Source of the DNA: Leptodactylus fallax
Taxonomy: Eukaryota; Chordata; Amphibia; Anura; Leptodactylidae
Length of the DNA stretch: 64,000 bases
Reading direction: 5' to 3'
NCBI GenBank assembly: GCA_947044405.1
Contig: CAMRHE010000166.1
Span: 3,721,501 to 3,785,500 of the forward strand
Positions 42,324-54,682 of the stretch are shown here, one piece after another (position 1 is the stretch's first letter; each line of letters begins with the position of its first letter). The notes beneath the pieces are model-generated. The model had not been told where the DNA came from, made no database searches, and saw only the letters and a program-made list of their open reading frames with translations. The translations under genes were made by a program, and so were the position numbers.

Positions 42324-42859
42324 TGTAAGCCGATGTCTGGAAAACTATTGGAAGGGATGTACATCTCACCCAGGTTACTCAGATGGGTGAGATGAGGGAA
42401 ATCCAGAAAGTTTGCTGAGCATTATTTAAGTGCTGTGCACTGGGCTGGATTTTTATGGAATGGCAGGTAGGCTGGTAGTGGGACCTGCCATTCCCATCCT
42501 CTCCAGTCCACACATTGTGGACACGCCTGGAGAAACCCAGCTGACTGGGATTGTCCTCATTAAGGGGATATAAGAAGTCTGCTAGGAGAGCAGACTGTGG
42601 CAGAGCTTGGCTGGAAAGCCACAAAGAAAGTGTCTACTGCTGGAAGACAATCTGACTGTTTGAACTTGTTCCTATTCTAGGTGAGGTAACCTATTTCTGT
42701 TTAGTTAGAGACCAGACGGGCAGGTATTTTTTTTTTTTTTTCGGTTTCTGTTATGTTGCATATCCCAAGGAGTGTTTTGAGTGAATAAAACTCAATACTT
42801 GGACTAATACCTTGGAGTCTGTGTTCATGTCAGCCCACCCAGCACCCCAGATCCTGACA
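42324..42859 (+). mobile_element. 5' LTR of a Gmr1-like Gypsy element
   Basis: The 536-bp LTR starts TGTAAGCCGATGTCTGG and ends CCTGACA. It holds a TATA-like 'ggatataagaag' (about 42567) and a polyadenylation signal 'gaataaaactc' (about 42783). A primer-binding-like sequence, TTGGTGGAGGATGCTGG, follows at 42861. No second LTR was found in the window. Confidence 0.75.
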
Positions 42860-42945
42860 ATTGGTGGAGGATGCTGGCATTCAGGGGTTGCTAGGGGCAA
42901 CAACACAACTCCTTGTTAAAAAAGAAAATTTTTTTTTTATTTTTA

Positions 42946-44139
42946 ATGTCCTGGGTGAAGGCTGTTCCCGCCAGACATGACCAGTCCCGGAATATGGAAG
43001 AGCTACTGAAGCATCTGGTGCAGTCTAATATACAGCAACAAGAAACCAACCGTTTGCTGATGGAGCAGCTGGCCATCATCAAAGAGACTGGTGTCACTAG
43101 TCCGCATAAACCTGTGGAGCTCAAAGCTGTAATGCAGGCTGTGCAAAGAGCTTTGCAGAAAATGACCCCAGATGATGATATAGAGGCCTACCTTACCGTG
43201 TTTGAAAGGGTGGCTGAACGAGAGAGACTGCCAGCTGCTGACTGGGCAGATGTCATCGCACCTTATCTGACAGGTGAACCCCAGAAAGCATATTATGACC
43301 TCTGCCAACAGGATGTCAGAGACTATAATAAACTGAAAGCAGAAATTCTTGCTCAGCTGGGAGTGACCACGGCTGTCCGTGCCCGGCGGGTGCATGCCTG
43401 GAGTTACCATTTGGACAAACCTGCCAGGTCCCAGATGTACGACCTTATTCACCTGGTAAAGAAATGGCTGGAACCAGACTCCTGTACCCCTGCACAGATT
43501 GTGGAGAAGATGGTCCTAGACCGGTTCGTCAGATCTCTTCCTCCTGTGTTGCAGTGCTGGGTTGGACATGGAGACCCCAAAGATGCCAACCAACTTGTCA
43601 GCCTTGTAGAAAGGTTCCTTGCGACTGAGGCGGAACTTCGCGATGTCCCTGCAGCTCTATCACTCCCTAGAAACACCAGGTGAAGGGCATATCCTGGTAA
43701 GACTGTTCCATTTATTGAAGGCGGAGTGAAAAGAGTTTTAGAGGGGTCTCATGGGCGAAAGACTGAAATGTCTCCCAAGCACTCCACTAGTCCCAAACAG
43801 GACTCTCTGCTGGAGAAACCAGGCCTAGTAAAGTGCTGGAGATGCCATGAGAAGGGATATATTGCTGCCCATTGCCCTCTCAGCTCTGAGCTGATGGAGT
43901 GTGACGCTGGTGGGCGTCCATCCTTGTTCGCAGAACCTGTCTGTGCTGCGGCATCGGATTTAGAGACTGAGCCTCAGGTCTGCAAGATTGTGGTGAATGG
44001 TCATTCTGTCCAGGCGTTGCTTGACTCCAGAAGCCTGGTAACTTTAGTACATGCCAGCTTGATAGCTGGGGACTGTATGCCGGACAAGCACATGAGGATG
44101 GGGATACTAAGGACTACACCAAGGCCAATATTAAAATAG
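42946..44139 (+). pseudogene. Gypsy gag-protease with SCAN-like capsid domain
   Basis: The gag part (to the TGA at 43681-43683) ends in a region like a SCAN domain: MYDLIHLVKKWLEPDSCTP, DRFVRSLPPVLQCWVG and DANQLVSLVERFLATE. SCAN domains are known to derive from the gag of Gmr1-like elements. Past the in-frame TGA the same frame continues with a zinc knuckle (CWRCHEKGYIAAHC, 43834-43875), in which the usual His is Tyr, and a protease block ALLDSRSLVTLV (44023), in which the catalytic DSG is DSR. The stop could in principle be read through, but with both key residues altered I call this a decayed copy. Confidence 0.8.
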
Positions 44140-44520
44140 AGACTATATTAGGACTTGTCTATTATGAAGTGGGTGTTGTGAAAAACCTCATGCATAGTGT
44201 GATTTTGGGACGTGAGTCAAAGGTGGATACCCCACCTATGCCCAAAGTGCATGATAAGTGTGACCCTTTTCCGTTAGAGGTCCTAGCTGGAGTGGAGGAT
44301 GATACCCCTTCCCCAGCTCCTGAGCATGATATACCTGAATTGCAGGTCTCCCGGGATAATTTTGGTACTTCACAGTTGAGAGATCCCACTCTTGCTAATG
44401 CTCGTGAAAGTGTGACAGTCGTAAATAGTGTGCCTCAGGAACCGGATGCTGACCACCGATTTCCCCATTTTGCCATGAATAATGACCTCTTGTATCGGGT
44501 TGCAAAAAGTAATGGGGAAA
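44140..44520 (+). pseudogene. Gypsy protease C-terminal/linker fragment
   Basis: After a frameshift near 44090 the polyprotein continues as DYTKANIKIE and GVVKNLMHSVILGRES, ending a protease domain. An acidic linker with RFPHFAMNNDLLYRV follows (about 44455-44505). Similarity is lost at about 44520. Reverse transcriptase, RNase H and integrase are absent, and no 3' LTR follows. Confidence 0.65.
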
Positions 44521-45984
44521 TTGGGGATGTGAGTAAACATAACAAACAGTCTTACTCACATGCCTTGGGCTCTGTTGAGGGTTCCCCATCCTTTGCCGGC
44601 CTCTTCTGGCCTCCAGAATGACCTCAGGGATCGCTGAGGCCTGTGATTGGGACTCAATGGCCACATGGGGCATGCCAACGTCATGACTCCTAGACACAAG
44701 CATCATGATAGTCCACTAGCAAAACGTATAGAAAAGTCAGGGTTGAGAATCTAGGTTCCAGAAATTTCAAGGTATTGAAATGGTCCAACAATAATCACGG
44801 AAAGGAATGGGATAATAGGCTACTATGCAAAGATACCCAGTAATTTTTTAGAATGAGATCAAATAAATCCTTTGGCTTCAATGATGCAATATGTTTTGTA
44901 CCCTTTATTTCAGTTGGTTTCTTTAAAAAGTGCCTCTGGGATAATATATTCCACATTTAATATAATTGCTTCTTCCCTACCTATGGTATTTAGGCACTAA
45001 ATGACACATGACACTAAACCAACCACAGGACCATGTGGACCATTTGATTTTTTTTTTTTGTCCAAAACAGTGTACTCCTATTACTGTCCATGTATTCAAA
45101 TAAATAAACTTTTGTACTTACCTGGAGATTAGTTAGACTAATCTCTGGTGCTTTTGATTCACTGAGTCCAGAGAAGTACACCTTGGCTTTACTGCACATG
45201 AGCCCAAGGTCAACGCGTGCGCACTGAAGTCAAGGTGGACTCCTCCTTCAGTGTAGACCTGCGCAGGAGCTGGGTAATTATATTTTTTAACCTTAGCCAT
45301 GAATGGCTTTCACATAAGGCTATTTGTGACTTTAAACCATAGGGATTTGTAAGTGGTTTAGTTGAGAATGTTAGGCCTGACTCTGTGAGATCCCAGGTTG
45401 TGGTGGTGTATAGCAAGCTTCCACAGTCATGAGGATTCACTGCCAGCTACTGCCATAGCTGGATAATATATATCGGCTATTAATGAGTATATGTGAAATG
45501 CCAAAAGCGCTCATTACAAAGGGTGTCTACATAAGTCGCCCTCCCCTCAAATTTTATGTAAGAACTAAGAACTTTCACTGGTATTTTTTGTATGTTTTAC
45601 TTCCAGTTGTCTTCATCTTTCTTAAAATCCTATTGCACTTAAGTGGGAAAAAGTATTGGTAACACATCATTAATGTGTGTGCCCATATGTCCAATGACAC
45701 CACAGGCATTGGCTTAAAGTAAGTATATAGAAAGCTGTAGAAATTCCTGATATACTAACCTTAACTATATGAGCTGTGCAATAAGGAGGGAATCTTGACA
45801 CAGAAAGAATTACCCAACTTTTAATAGGTCCAAAAAATAAGAACAGCTGCAGCACTCACCATAAAATGTCCACTTTATTTGCACTTAATCTATTACAATC
45901 CATCATATATTAGGGCTTAGATGTAAGTGAAAACAAAGCAATGGCAGTTTCACATCTGGCTAATGCTTCTTCTGGGCCACACAC
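44521..45984. other. No gene seen
   Basis: AT-rich sequence with a short T run (45051-45060). No recognisable coding or element ends. Confidence 0.5.
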
Positions 45985-46500
45985 GCCCATGGGTGGATTA
46001 AGGATACCATGGGCTCCAGAAAGCATGCCCCCCCCCCCCCAAAGAAAAGATATACAGAATAATGTGCCATAAGTGGCCCCACCATACAGTATAATGTCCC
46101 ACAGTAGCCCCTCCACATAGTCAAGGGCGGATTAAGGGTATCATGGGCCTTGAGCTGCTCAGAAAGCTCAGGCCCCCTGCCTTCATGCCAAAGATCCCTG
46201 TGGCAGAATAATGCCAAATAGCAACCCTCCACACATTATAAGGTCTCACATTGGCCTCTCCACACAGTATAATGTGCCATAATGTCACATACACAGGTTT
46301 GACTGAATGGGTTCTTATTATAAATTTTCCAAAAATTATGAGTTTGACTGAACACAAATTATTGGAGGTTTGCCATTCACTAACTACTATTATACTCTGA
46401 TGTCTCTTCAGACCCCAGAATATAACTAACAGAAGCCTAGGGGAGGTGTTCAAATATAACATAGTGTTACTCACCTCCCCTCAGCTCCAGTGCATCCTCT
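45985..46500. repeat. hAT-family repeat complex with 31-bp units
   Basis: The end-like motif 'gggtggattaaggatacc' (about 45990) recurs as 'gggcggattaagggtatc' (about 46124). Diverged 31-bp units (46060-46110; 46205-46290) and the 'actctgatgtctcttcagac' block shared with 33100 follow. It looks like two overlapping copies of one non-autonomous family. Confidence 0.5.
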
Positions 46501-49005
46501 TTAGGCTTTTTCTGGTTCTGAGCATGAGGGCACTTACTATTTGTGTTTATACATAATTACTATTTTAAGGAATATTAGTAAATGTTTAATTTTATATTAT
46601 TTGATCCTGTGCTATTGTGACGTCATATTATAATGGGGCAAATGTGTAGTTGCCGCTGGGACCCCTTACATTCTTGGGAAACCACACATTTCACACATAT
46701 TATAATCCCCCCTGCTCCCAGCAATATAACACATGTGGTGTGTGTCACTCCGCCCATTAACTACTAACATCCCATAAGTATGTTGAGTCACATTAAACCA
46801 ACTCTGCACATGTAAGCAATTACAAAATATGTTTAAAAAAAAAGGATCTTAAATCATGATGTTGACCCAATGCCTTACAAATTTCAAAATCCACTCTGCT
46901 TCCTTCCTTAATAGAACATTATTCCTGTCTCCTCCTCCTACATGGATACCCACATATTCAAAAGCAGCAAAAATGAATTGGGGTATAAAAAAACTTCAAA
47001 TTGTCCTCGTTGTATGACACCTTCAGCTGATTTGGTGGTGTCCCAAGTTACACTGATTTTGAGGGAACATTTTGGTACATTTCTGCCTGATTTCAGGTCA
47101 CAATTCCAGTGTTTTGGTGTGTTTTTTGTGGGTTGAGGAAGGCATTGTAAGAAACAGACAAATCATATTGAGTACTTAACAAGGAAAATTATTTTCCTGA
47201 ATTGGAATCATAAGAACTCCCCTTCAGTATGTACACCTTACCATGAAGTCTGGGCATTGTGGCTAGGGCGTTTTCTTGGTTAGGCTATTTATTTTTCATT
47301 TCCTCCTTCCCTTGGAGGCTGGGGTGGGTGACATAGGATAAATTTGTCATTTATGTTACTTTTTTGTTGTTGTGAGGATGTTTTAAGATTTTGTTATATA
47401 TCTTTGACATAAAATAAAGAAACAAAATCAAGTTCAAGTTACATTGTTGATTCAGAGGAAGTGAAAACCATATCTGCCTAGACTGCCAGCTTTTCTAGAT
47501 GGAATAGAAAGTAAAGAGAGTAAAAAGAATTCGGCCTGACACAAATCCTTGTGGTACCTCACTCCTGACTTTAACTTAATACTATGTACTATTTGTAAAG
47601 ACTGAAGCTGAGAAACTCTGCTAGAAGACTACATGTCATAAAAAAAAGCCTACTAAATGAATAATTGGCATAGGATAGCTTGTTATCACTGGAGTCTGCT
47701 GTGAGGAAATCTTTAGGCTATGTTCACACTGCCTCACTGTTCCAATCCATCAGAGGAGTAGATCAATGGACATTTAAGCTTCTCTTTTCGATGGATACAA
47801 ACTGAAGACTTTCCCGAAGACTTTAAGACTGTCATACTGCTTTTCATTTTTTATGATGGACCTTCCATTTAGATTTTATCAGTGAAGCAGTATGACATAC
47901 AATATATACTGTAGAGAGAAATATCTGGCAGAGGTAGAAGAATCACTTTCTACAGAAGTCCAAATCTTGAGTTCTCAACTCTTATAGGATGAAAATGGAG
48001 GAGGATATCAGTTTATTGGGCTTGAACAATTCCACAATCAGTTCCGTGTGTGTTGTATAGCAGCTTATTCTAATAAGTCACAGTTTGTGAATGGAAGCCC
48101 TAATACTTATAGTTTGCATAACCACTTTAAGGTTAATTCCATAAAATCTCTTGGAATGTAAGCCCAGTGCACATCCAGGGATTTCTCCTGTTGACGTATG
48201 AGCCTCAGACAATACAGAACATATGTATCATTCTGCTGACTTCAGCTGACTTAAAATTGATTGAGTTTTTGTATGACTTTGACCACATTGTTTGATACGG
48301 TATTATATATGGTAATGTGCTGACAGGGCTTTTATTCCTTATGAGCAATTCCAATGACTACTGCCCGTAGCAAGAGCAAGAGTGAGATAAAACTTCCTCA
48401 TAGTCAAACTAGTTGTTGAACGACTGGATAAATATACAGTCTGTACAGAAAAGGCCTTACAAGTACCAATCCCCTGGGTCCCAGTGCCAGTTGCTACTGT
48501 TATGGCTTCATTTAGGTAATAGAAATAAATCCATACAAGCAGAATGTGGAAAATATTTTTCTTTTTTTACATCAATCCCAAATTCAAGATGAAGAATTTT
48601 GCTGGTTTCCTGGTGCATTGTGGGATCTTAGAAGACTGGGCTACTAATATTTTAAATAATGCCGTATTTGTTTTAGACATCTTCTGCAATGGTCAAATCT
48701 GCTGGTGTGCGAACCTTGGGGAAAACGTGAACTCTTGAAGCACTAGGAAACTGGAAGAATCATGAAGCTGATAGCCAATGTGAGATATAGGTCCAAAGAA
48801 GCAATACTTTATCTTCCAGATAACATGTTTCTTCGGAGAACTACTCCCTTCATCAGATGATTTGCAACTGTCCACCACCACTTAGCTCATTGGGTCAATG
48901 AGCACACAGTACATTTTGAACACCAGGTGGTGCCATACAATGTGAGTAAATGTCATATCTCTACAATGGATTGTGAAAGGCAAACGCTGTTCATGTTTTA
49001 TACAG
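46501..49005. other. No gene seen; AT-rich
   Basis: No coding frame above 70 codons. A possible MITE end 'taggctatgttcacac' lies at 47715. A LINE-like 3' end ('cataaaataaagaaac', about 47410) is too short to classify. Confidence 0.45.
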
Positions 49006-49251
49006 TGGGGCAGATTTACTAAAACCCTCTAAAATAATAGTGTCTGATGCTTGGTGATAAATCTCTTGCATTATTAAACTGTCTAGTTTAACTGTACCCA
49101 GAAAATTGCACCAACATTTTGGCATATGTTTGGCACAGTGATAGAACTTAGACCGAGGCCTTTTTCTATCAACCCTTGCCCCTTTTTCATAAAGTCATAA
49201 AATATTTGACAAATTGTAAGGCAAGTCATTTTGCTTACTAAATCTCTCCCA
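49006..49251. mobile_element. MITE, 246 bp
   Basis: The left end is TGGGGCAGATTTACTAA. The right end reads TGGGAGAGATTTAGTAA when reverse complemented. It is non-coding with AT-rich, partly palindromic inner sequence. Confidence 0.65.
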
Positions 49252-50111
49252 ATGATTATTAGGTTTAAAGGTTTGACAGTGGCTTTTACATCCTTACAGA
49301 CCATACACCAGGTATTACAATAGAAAACTCTTCCAAACCAAGATAAGACTACGCCTTTGCTTTTCGGAAACATAAAGTATTACTAAGCTTGCCTTCATTA
49401 TCTACAGTTTTTGCAACTTTTACAGTATATCAATCATAGTAAAACAGTATATGATGGACATGTTTCACCTGTGTTCAGGGAACTGAACATTCAGCAATTC
49501 CCTAATTCATTTGATTATCAAAAAACACTGTGGCTCTTGCAACATAGGAAAAAGTATTCAAGTAGAAATCTAAAAACTGGTATCAAAGCCACTAGATAAT
49601 GGATGATGCTTACCTGCTATGTATTTTGTTGACTGCTACATCAAGACACAGCTAGCAGCTACATTTTACATATGATATGAGATGTAGTCTGAAAGATACC
49701 TATCTCCTTGGTGGTTGAAGTGGCTGTTCTGCTCCTTCCTCCACACTACGGCTCCACTTGTTCACTTTGACTGTAGTTTACAAGCACCACCACACCAGGT
49801 AGGCAGTGCATACTGAAGAGATTACTATTATCATCTTGCTTTCTCGCTCGGTACTAAACGCTCACATTCAAAATTAAAGCCCCTAAAGCTTCAAAATACA
49901 GCTCTCCTTAAAGGTTTTTGATGAAGGCAAGAAGCAAAGGGGCAGAATGACACAGAAGCAGAGAGGCAGCTGGCGCTTTCCCCAAGTGCTTTATTAACAT
50001 CAATATTGCTCATAGCTGCTCTATAATGTTTTCCATGATGTTTCTGAAGGAGTGTGAGAGAGTTTAGGAGAAGAATCACCCCTTCTTTTTTTTCTAAACA
50101 TGTGCTGTTTA

Positions 50112-50175
50112 AGGCTCTATCTTCAGAGACTAGCTGCTATGATGTCATAGCAGCTAGTCTCTGAAAATAGAGCCT
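50112..50175. repeat. Near-perfect 64-bp palindrome
   Basis: The arms TCAGAGACTAGCTGCTATGA (50123-50142) and its exact complement (50145-50164) are separated by two bases. An outer 9-bp pair (aggctctat / atagagcct) extends the stem. It could extrude as a hairpin or be a fold-back relic. Confidence 0.85.
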
Positions 50176-50616
50176 GCAGAGGGGAAAACTGCTAAAAATT
50201 AAGAACACAAGTCATCTATATCTAGATTTAGTTTTCCTCTTCATGTACATATCACAGAAAGTTCCCAAAATAAAAATAAAACATAACTTTTATTGAATAT
50301 ACATAAAACCAAAAGATCCCATTGAGGTCCAAACGTCAACTAACATATAATACAGAGCCCCAGATAAACTGTCGCTATTTCCTATAGTAAGGGGAGCTCA
50401 AATATAATGAAAAACCTCAAAATCTGCGATATGGTAATGATATCTGAGACAAAAGAAATGGCCCCTGGGTGATTAACCACCAGGCCACTACCTCACCTGC
50501 CCCCTTTCATAGCTAACTCAGAAACAAAGACAGCGGGAAATAGGCTAACTCCAAATGATAAGATGTTTCCTGGCTGTACTGAAATCAAATCCCTAATAAA
50601 TCCCTAATTAATACTT

Positions 50617-51740
50617 ACATTGATCGGATATTGCATCCCTTTGTGCTGGCCCTCTCGTCATATGTCCGGGACACGATGGATGTCCTCAGAGATCTGGAGG
50701 ATGTCCGTCTTCCATCGGGGGCAGTCCTTGCTAGTTTGGACGTGGAGGCACTCTACAGCTCCATATCCCATGACAAGGGGTGTTGGGCTGTTGAGTGCTT
50801 CCTGGGGACACGGGGGATCCATTTGGCAGCTCATAATGTTTTAGTGTAGGAGCTGCTGGATTTCATCTTGACACATAACTCCTTTACCTTTGAGTGCTTC
50901 TACCACCAGTGACAGGGCACTGCTATGCGGAGTCCCGCCGCACCTATGTATGCTAACATCTTTTTGGGCTGGTGGGAGGAGCACCATGTCTTCTGTGAAG
51001 ACTGTGTTCAGTTCACAACTTTGATACATTGACGACATTCGATATTGATTGCCTGGACAGGTTCTTCTGATTTATTTTTAGAGTTCACTGACTTCCTCAA
51101 CACCAATGATTTGAATTTGCGATTTACATCATTTGTTCATACGAGCCAGATTCCCTTTCTGGACATACTCATTACCATCACCAATGAAGGTACATTGTCG
51201 ACAACTCTCTTCAGGAAAGAGACATCCACCAGCTCTTTATTACGGTGGGACAGTCACCAGCCCTTGCCTCTTAGGAGAGGGATTCCTAAGGGGCAGTTCC
51301 TCAGGATACGGAGGAACTGCTCCTGGGATGAGGATTTTGATAAACAAAGTCAACTCTTGTTTGATAGAATTGTGCCAAGGGGTTATCCATGGTTATTGTT
51401 GGATAGAACCCAGGAGTTTGCACGTCATACCCCTAGAAATACGTTATTAATACCAAGACATCGGGAGATATCATCTAATATTACACGTATTATTGGGACA
51501 TATGACAAGAACTCTAAGACAGTTCTGGGGATTCTTGATACTTACTGGGATATTTTGAGACAAGACCCGGATATATGTGAGATTATGCCCCCAAAACCTT
51601 ACATCGCTTTTTGTAGAGGGAGAAACCTTGGTGATAGGGTTGTGCACAGTCATCCGGGTCCACCAGAAACTGCACTGACATGGTTGGGTGCAGCCCGTCC
51701 ACCTTTAAATGCTGATCTTGTTGGGCCTGTGCATATGTAA
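50617..51740 (+). pseudogene. Penelope-type reverse transcriptase remnant
   Basis: Readable blocks across shifted frames are VLASLDVEALYSSISHD (50724-50776), GTAMRSPAAPMYANIF (about 50920-50970), the catalytic-type YIDDI (51025-51039), IPFLDILITI, and a 231-codon tail (51045-51740) ending in the finger/linker region. The second motif has AMRSP where AMGSP is usual. Two stops and two shifts occur before 51045. The N-terminus is lost at the junction with the left inverted repeat. The C-terminal GIY-YIG endonuclease is largely absent. Confidence 0.8.
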
Positions 51741-52156
51741 GGTGTCTATGGACTGTCCTTTAATATACTTAAAACCTACCTTCCTGGTGCCTGTTTGTCC
51801 ATCGCTTATATGCACTGTCATTCTTTGTATCCAATACTTACCTTCCCGATGATCAGCAATACCGGCTTCCTCATCAGCTTTTCTTTTGTTTGTGTATATT
51901 GAGGACTCCGCCCACTGACGCGTACTTGCATCATAGGCCGGAGGCAGGCTGGTGATTCTTATTGGCCTACTCGGCATGAGGGGTGTTCCGGTGGACGGTG
52001 CCTCAGTTATGCGGCGGTCCCTATATAAGAGGCAGCCATACGAGCATTTAGCATCGGCTATTTTGAAGTACCGGAGCCCACCATCAGGGCTCCAGGAACT
52101 GCAGTTGTTATTGTAATTCATTGATTTATCCACCGCACAATGGTAGCTATTATCTC

Positions 52157-52200
52157 CTAATGAACCTGTCATTTATTGGATGAGAGAAACGCGTTGAGAA
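52157..52200 (+). ncRNA. Possible degraded hammerhead-ribozyme motif
   Basis: CTAATGA (52157-52163) and GAAACGCGTTG (52186-52196) occupy the order and approximate spacing of the CUGAUGA and GAAA cores found in Penelope terminal repeats. One core base differs and stem II pairs poorly. This is an inference from position and short motifs only. Confidence 0.3.
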
Positions 52201-52712
52201 AAACTCTAACTAGAGATAACTAAGCATCTCTCTGGTTGTGGTAGTTTCCATCAGGCTTGTCAGCTGTTCGATCCCTATTACCCTAATTTATACTAGCCCC
52301 TGGTTGAACTATCAGGAGGTATTTGTTAGAGGCAGTTGCTATACCTTGGCTCTGTTTCTATCATTATGCACCCTCTCCTGCAGCTTATATATTCTATGGG
52401 AGCTTAGTGCTATCATTTCTGTATAGCCATGGGGGGTATTAATTAGGGATTTAATTTCAGTACAGCAAGTAAACATCTTATTTTTGGAGTTAGCCTATTT
52501 CCCACGGACCATTTCTGTTGTTGTCTCAGATATCATTACTGTCATTTGCAGCATACCATATCTCAGATTTTGAGGTTTTTCCATTATATTTGAGCTCCCC
52601 TTACTAAATGAAATAGAGACAGTTTATTTGGGGCTCTCTACCATATGTCAGTTGAAGTTTGGACCTCAATGGGATGTTTTATTTTGGGATCTCACTTTCT
52701 GTGATAGGTACA

Positions 52713-53495
52713 ATATTTTTGAGATATTCCTTTCACCCTCTGTGATTTCTTCTTCATGTACCCAACAAATGGAAAGTTATTCAAAGGTTGGATATGCTTT
52801 AACGCAAGGACAGAACGATCAGCTTCCATTTTAGATCACACTCCTATGGTGTCGTCACATTTCTGCTCCATGTTCATATTCCTGCTCCTGTGACCATGCT
52901 TCATTATTGTATCTTCTGTCATAATTGCATTACATTAAAGTGACATAGTCATAGTTGATTTTACAGCAGTCAGTAGTCAGATACTCATAAGGCCTCATTT
53001 GGATAGTAGAAATGAATTAATATTCAGAATTAATATTATGGCTGCAAGTCCTGACCTGCCCATGGGTCTAATGACCTGAACTAAAAGCACCATAGATCCC
53101 CAGCTGTAACTAGTGTTACATTTATCGGACAGCAGAGAGTGTAATATCATTGGAGCATTTCATTAACATTTTAATGGTGCATTTCCAGTATTGTGTGATA
53201 ATTGTGGTCAAGTCATTTTCTACACACTGGAACAAGCTGGAAGTCAAAGATGGAGCTGCATAAAAATAAAGGTTTGATGATTAAAAAAAGCACATTATAA
53301 AGGCAGATAACAGAAGTAATATATCCATATACAGTATATTCAGAATGTGAAATTCAGCTTGAAGTAAAGGAAATCTAAAATGAAGAAAAAAATTTCACCA
53401 TAAATATTGAATTTCTTTCCTGGGAGATTAAAAGGTCTTTATATTGAAAACAGTGTTTCACATAAGACATTGTACAGATTTCTTTTCTTAGTATC
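52713..53495. other. No gene seen
   Basis: AT-rich, featureless sequence. Confidence 0.5.
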
Positions 53496-53514
53496 TTTAT
53501 GCTGCTACAGAGCT

Positions 53515-54074
53515 TGTACAGTGGCGCCCAGGGGCACAGTTTCCATGAGGCAGAGCCTCATTGCATAAACGGGGAAACAATTCTTTTTAATAGGCCGTTA
53601 CTTGTATTATTCCAATTTGTAGCAGATGATCATTTACTCACCCATCCACGCTCCTGTCCAGGCCAGCCTCCGCTGCCAGCATCCTGGCATTCTTCAGCGT
53701 AACGTACAGCGCGCCCTGGAAGTGGCAGTGGAGGAGTAAATTATTGGTGCTACCTATTGGAGTAATACAATAGGTAGTGGCCTAACATATCACTGTGTGG
53801 GAGCCAAAAAAAAAATAAAAAGGCATCATATACTATATGGGGGGGGGGTCAAAAAATTGAATCATATACTGTGAGGGGCCAAAAAAGGGGGTTATATACT
53901 ATGGGGACACCATAAAAAAGGGTTCATATTGTGGGGAGAGGCAAAAAAAGGCGGGGGTCGTATACTATGTGGGGGCCAAATAAGGGGATTTTTTTTTTTT
54001 AATCTGAAAATGAGGGGCTTGCTCTACAATTTTTATTAGGAGGGCCGAATCAAGCAACCAAAGATAGCTGGGTT

Positions 54075-54105
<31 letters not shown>

Positions 54106-54175
54106 GGGGGGGGGGGGAGCCTTTCTATCGTTCGCCTCAGGCAGCAGAGAGGCTAGATTCACCCCTGGTGGCACC
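53515..54175. repeat. Non-autonomous repeat with short G/A-rich periodicity
   Basis: It starts near 'acagtggcgcccagggg' and ends with a hAT-style terminus (reads CAGGGGTGAATCTAGCC outward, about 54150-54166). Inside, units like 'atactatgggggccaaaaaa' recur every ~30-37 bp (53800-53985). A T30-G13 run follows at 54072-54116. Boundaries are tentative. Confidence 0.45.
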
Positions 54176-54682
54176 CCCATACTATGAAGCCATAGGCACA
54201 ATATGGTGCCTTCATACAGCAGAACATTATTAGTGTTCCTAATAATATAGCATCCAATGGAGAATGACCAATTCCATTATTCCCTATGAAATCTCTATAC
54301 AAGATCAGACAGATGGAGGTGCAATAGGGCCCCATACATTTTTATAGACACTGGACTAAAAGCCTGTACAACTCATAACTTATACTAAGCAATGACATGG
54401 CTGTGTATGTGAGCCCATATTCCATCACATCTTGTCAGAACTGTGCATTTGTTTGGTCAGATGACAGTTTGGTCACATGCTAGATCTGAGACCTGGCCTT
54501 GGAATTGGGTCTCAGCTCTATATTCCATAGGTTTCTATTGGGCAAATGTATGACATGTGGAATTTCAGCTTATTTTTGACTAGTGTACATCTGGATTCTG
54601 TACTGTAAACCATTTTGACAGTGTGGGTATATAGTCTTCCTCACAAGAATACAATAATGTCCTCTGCTAAACTGTATCTTAA

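Larger units (their letters stand above)
50240..52712 (+). mobile_element. Penelope-like element with inverted flanking repeats
   Basis: Reverse-transcriptase remnants (50617-51740) are flanked by long sequences in inverted orientation. 50240-50615 matches the reverse complement of 52436-52712, sharing 'tcccattgaggtccaaac', 'aaggggagctcaaatataat' and 'aaataggctaactccaaa'. Between the coding part and the right repeat is a leader-like region with a TATA motif (ctatataagaggcag, 52021) and 'gaaacgcgttg' (52186). Terminal repeats in either orientation are typical of Penelope elements. Confidence 0.8.

Noticed and set aside
43003..43452. 149-codon minus-strand frame opposite gag
   Set aside because: It is the antisense shadow of the Gypsy gag frame.
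42946..43683. Host SCAN-domain gene
   Set aside because: It sits directly after an LTR and primer-binding site and is followed by a zinc knuckle and a retroelement protease, so it is retroelement gag.
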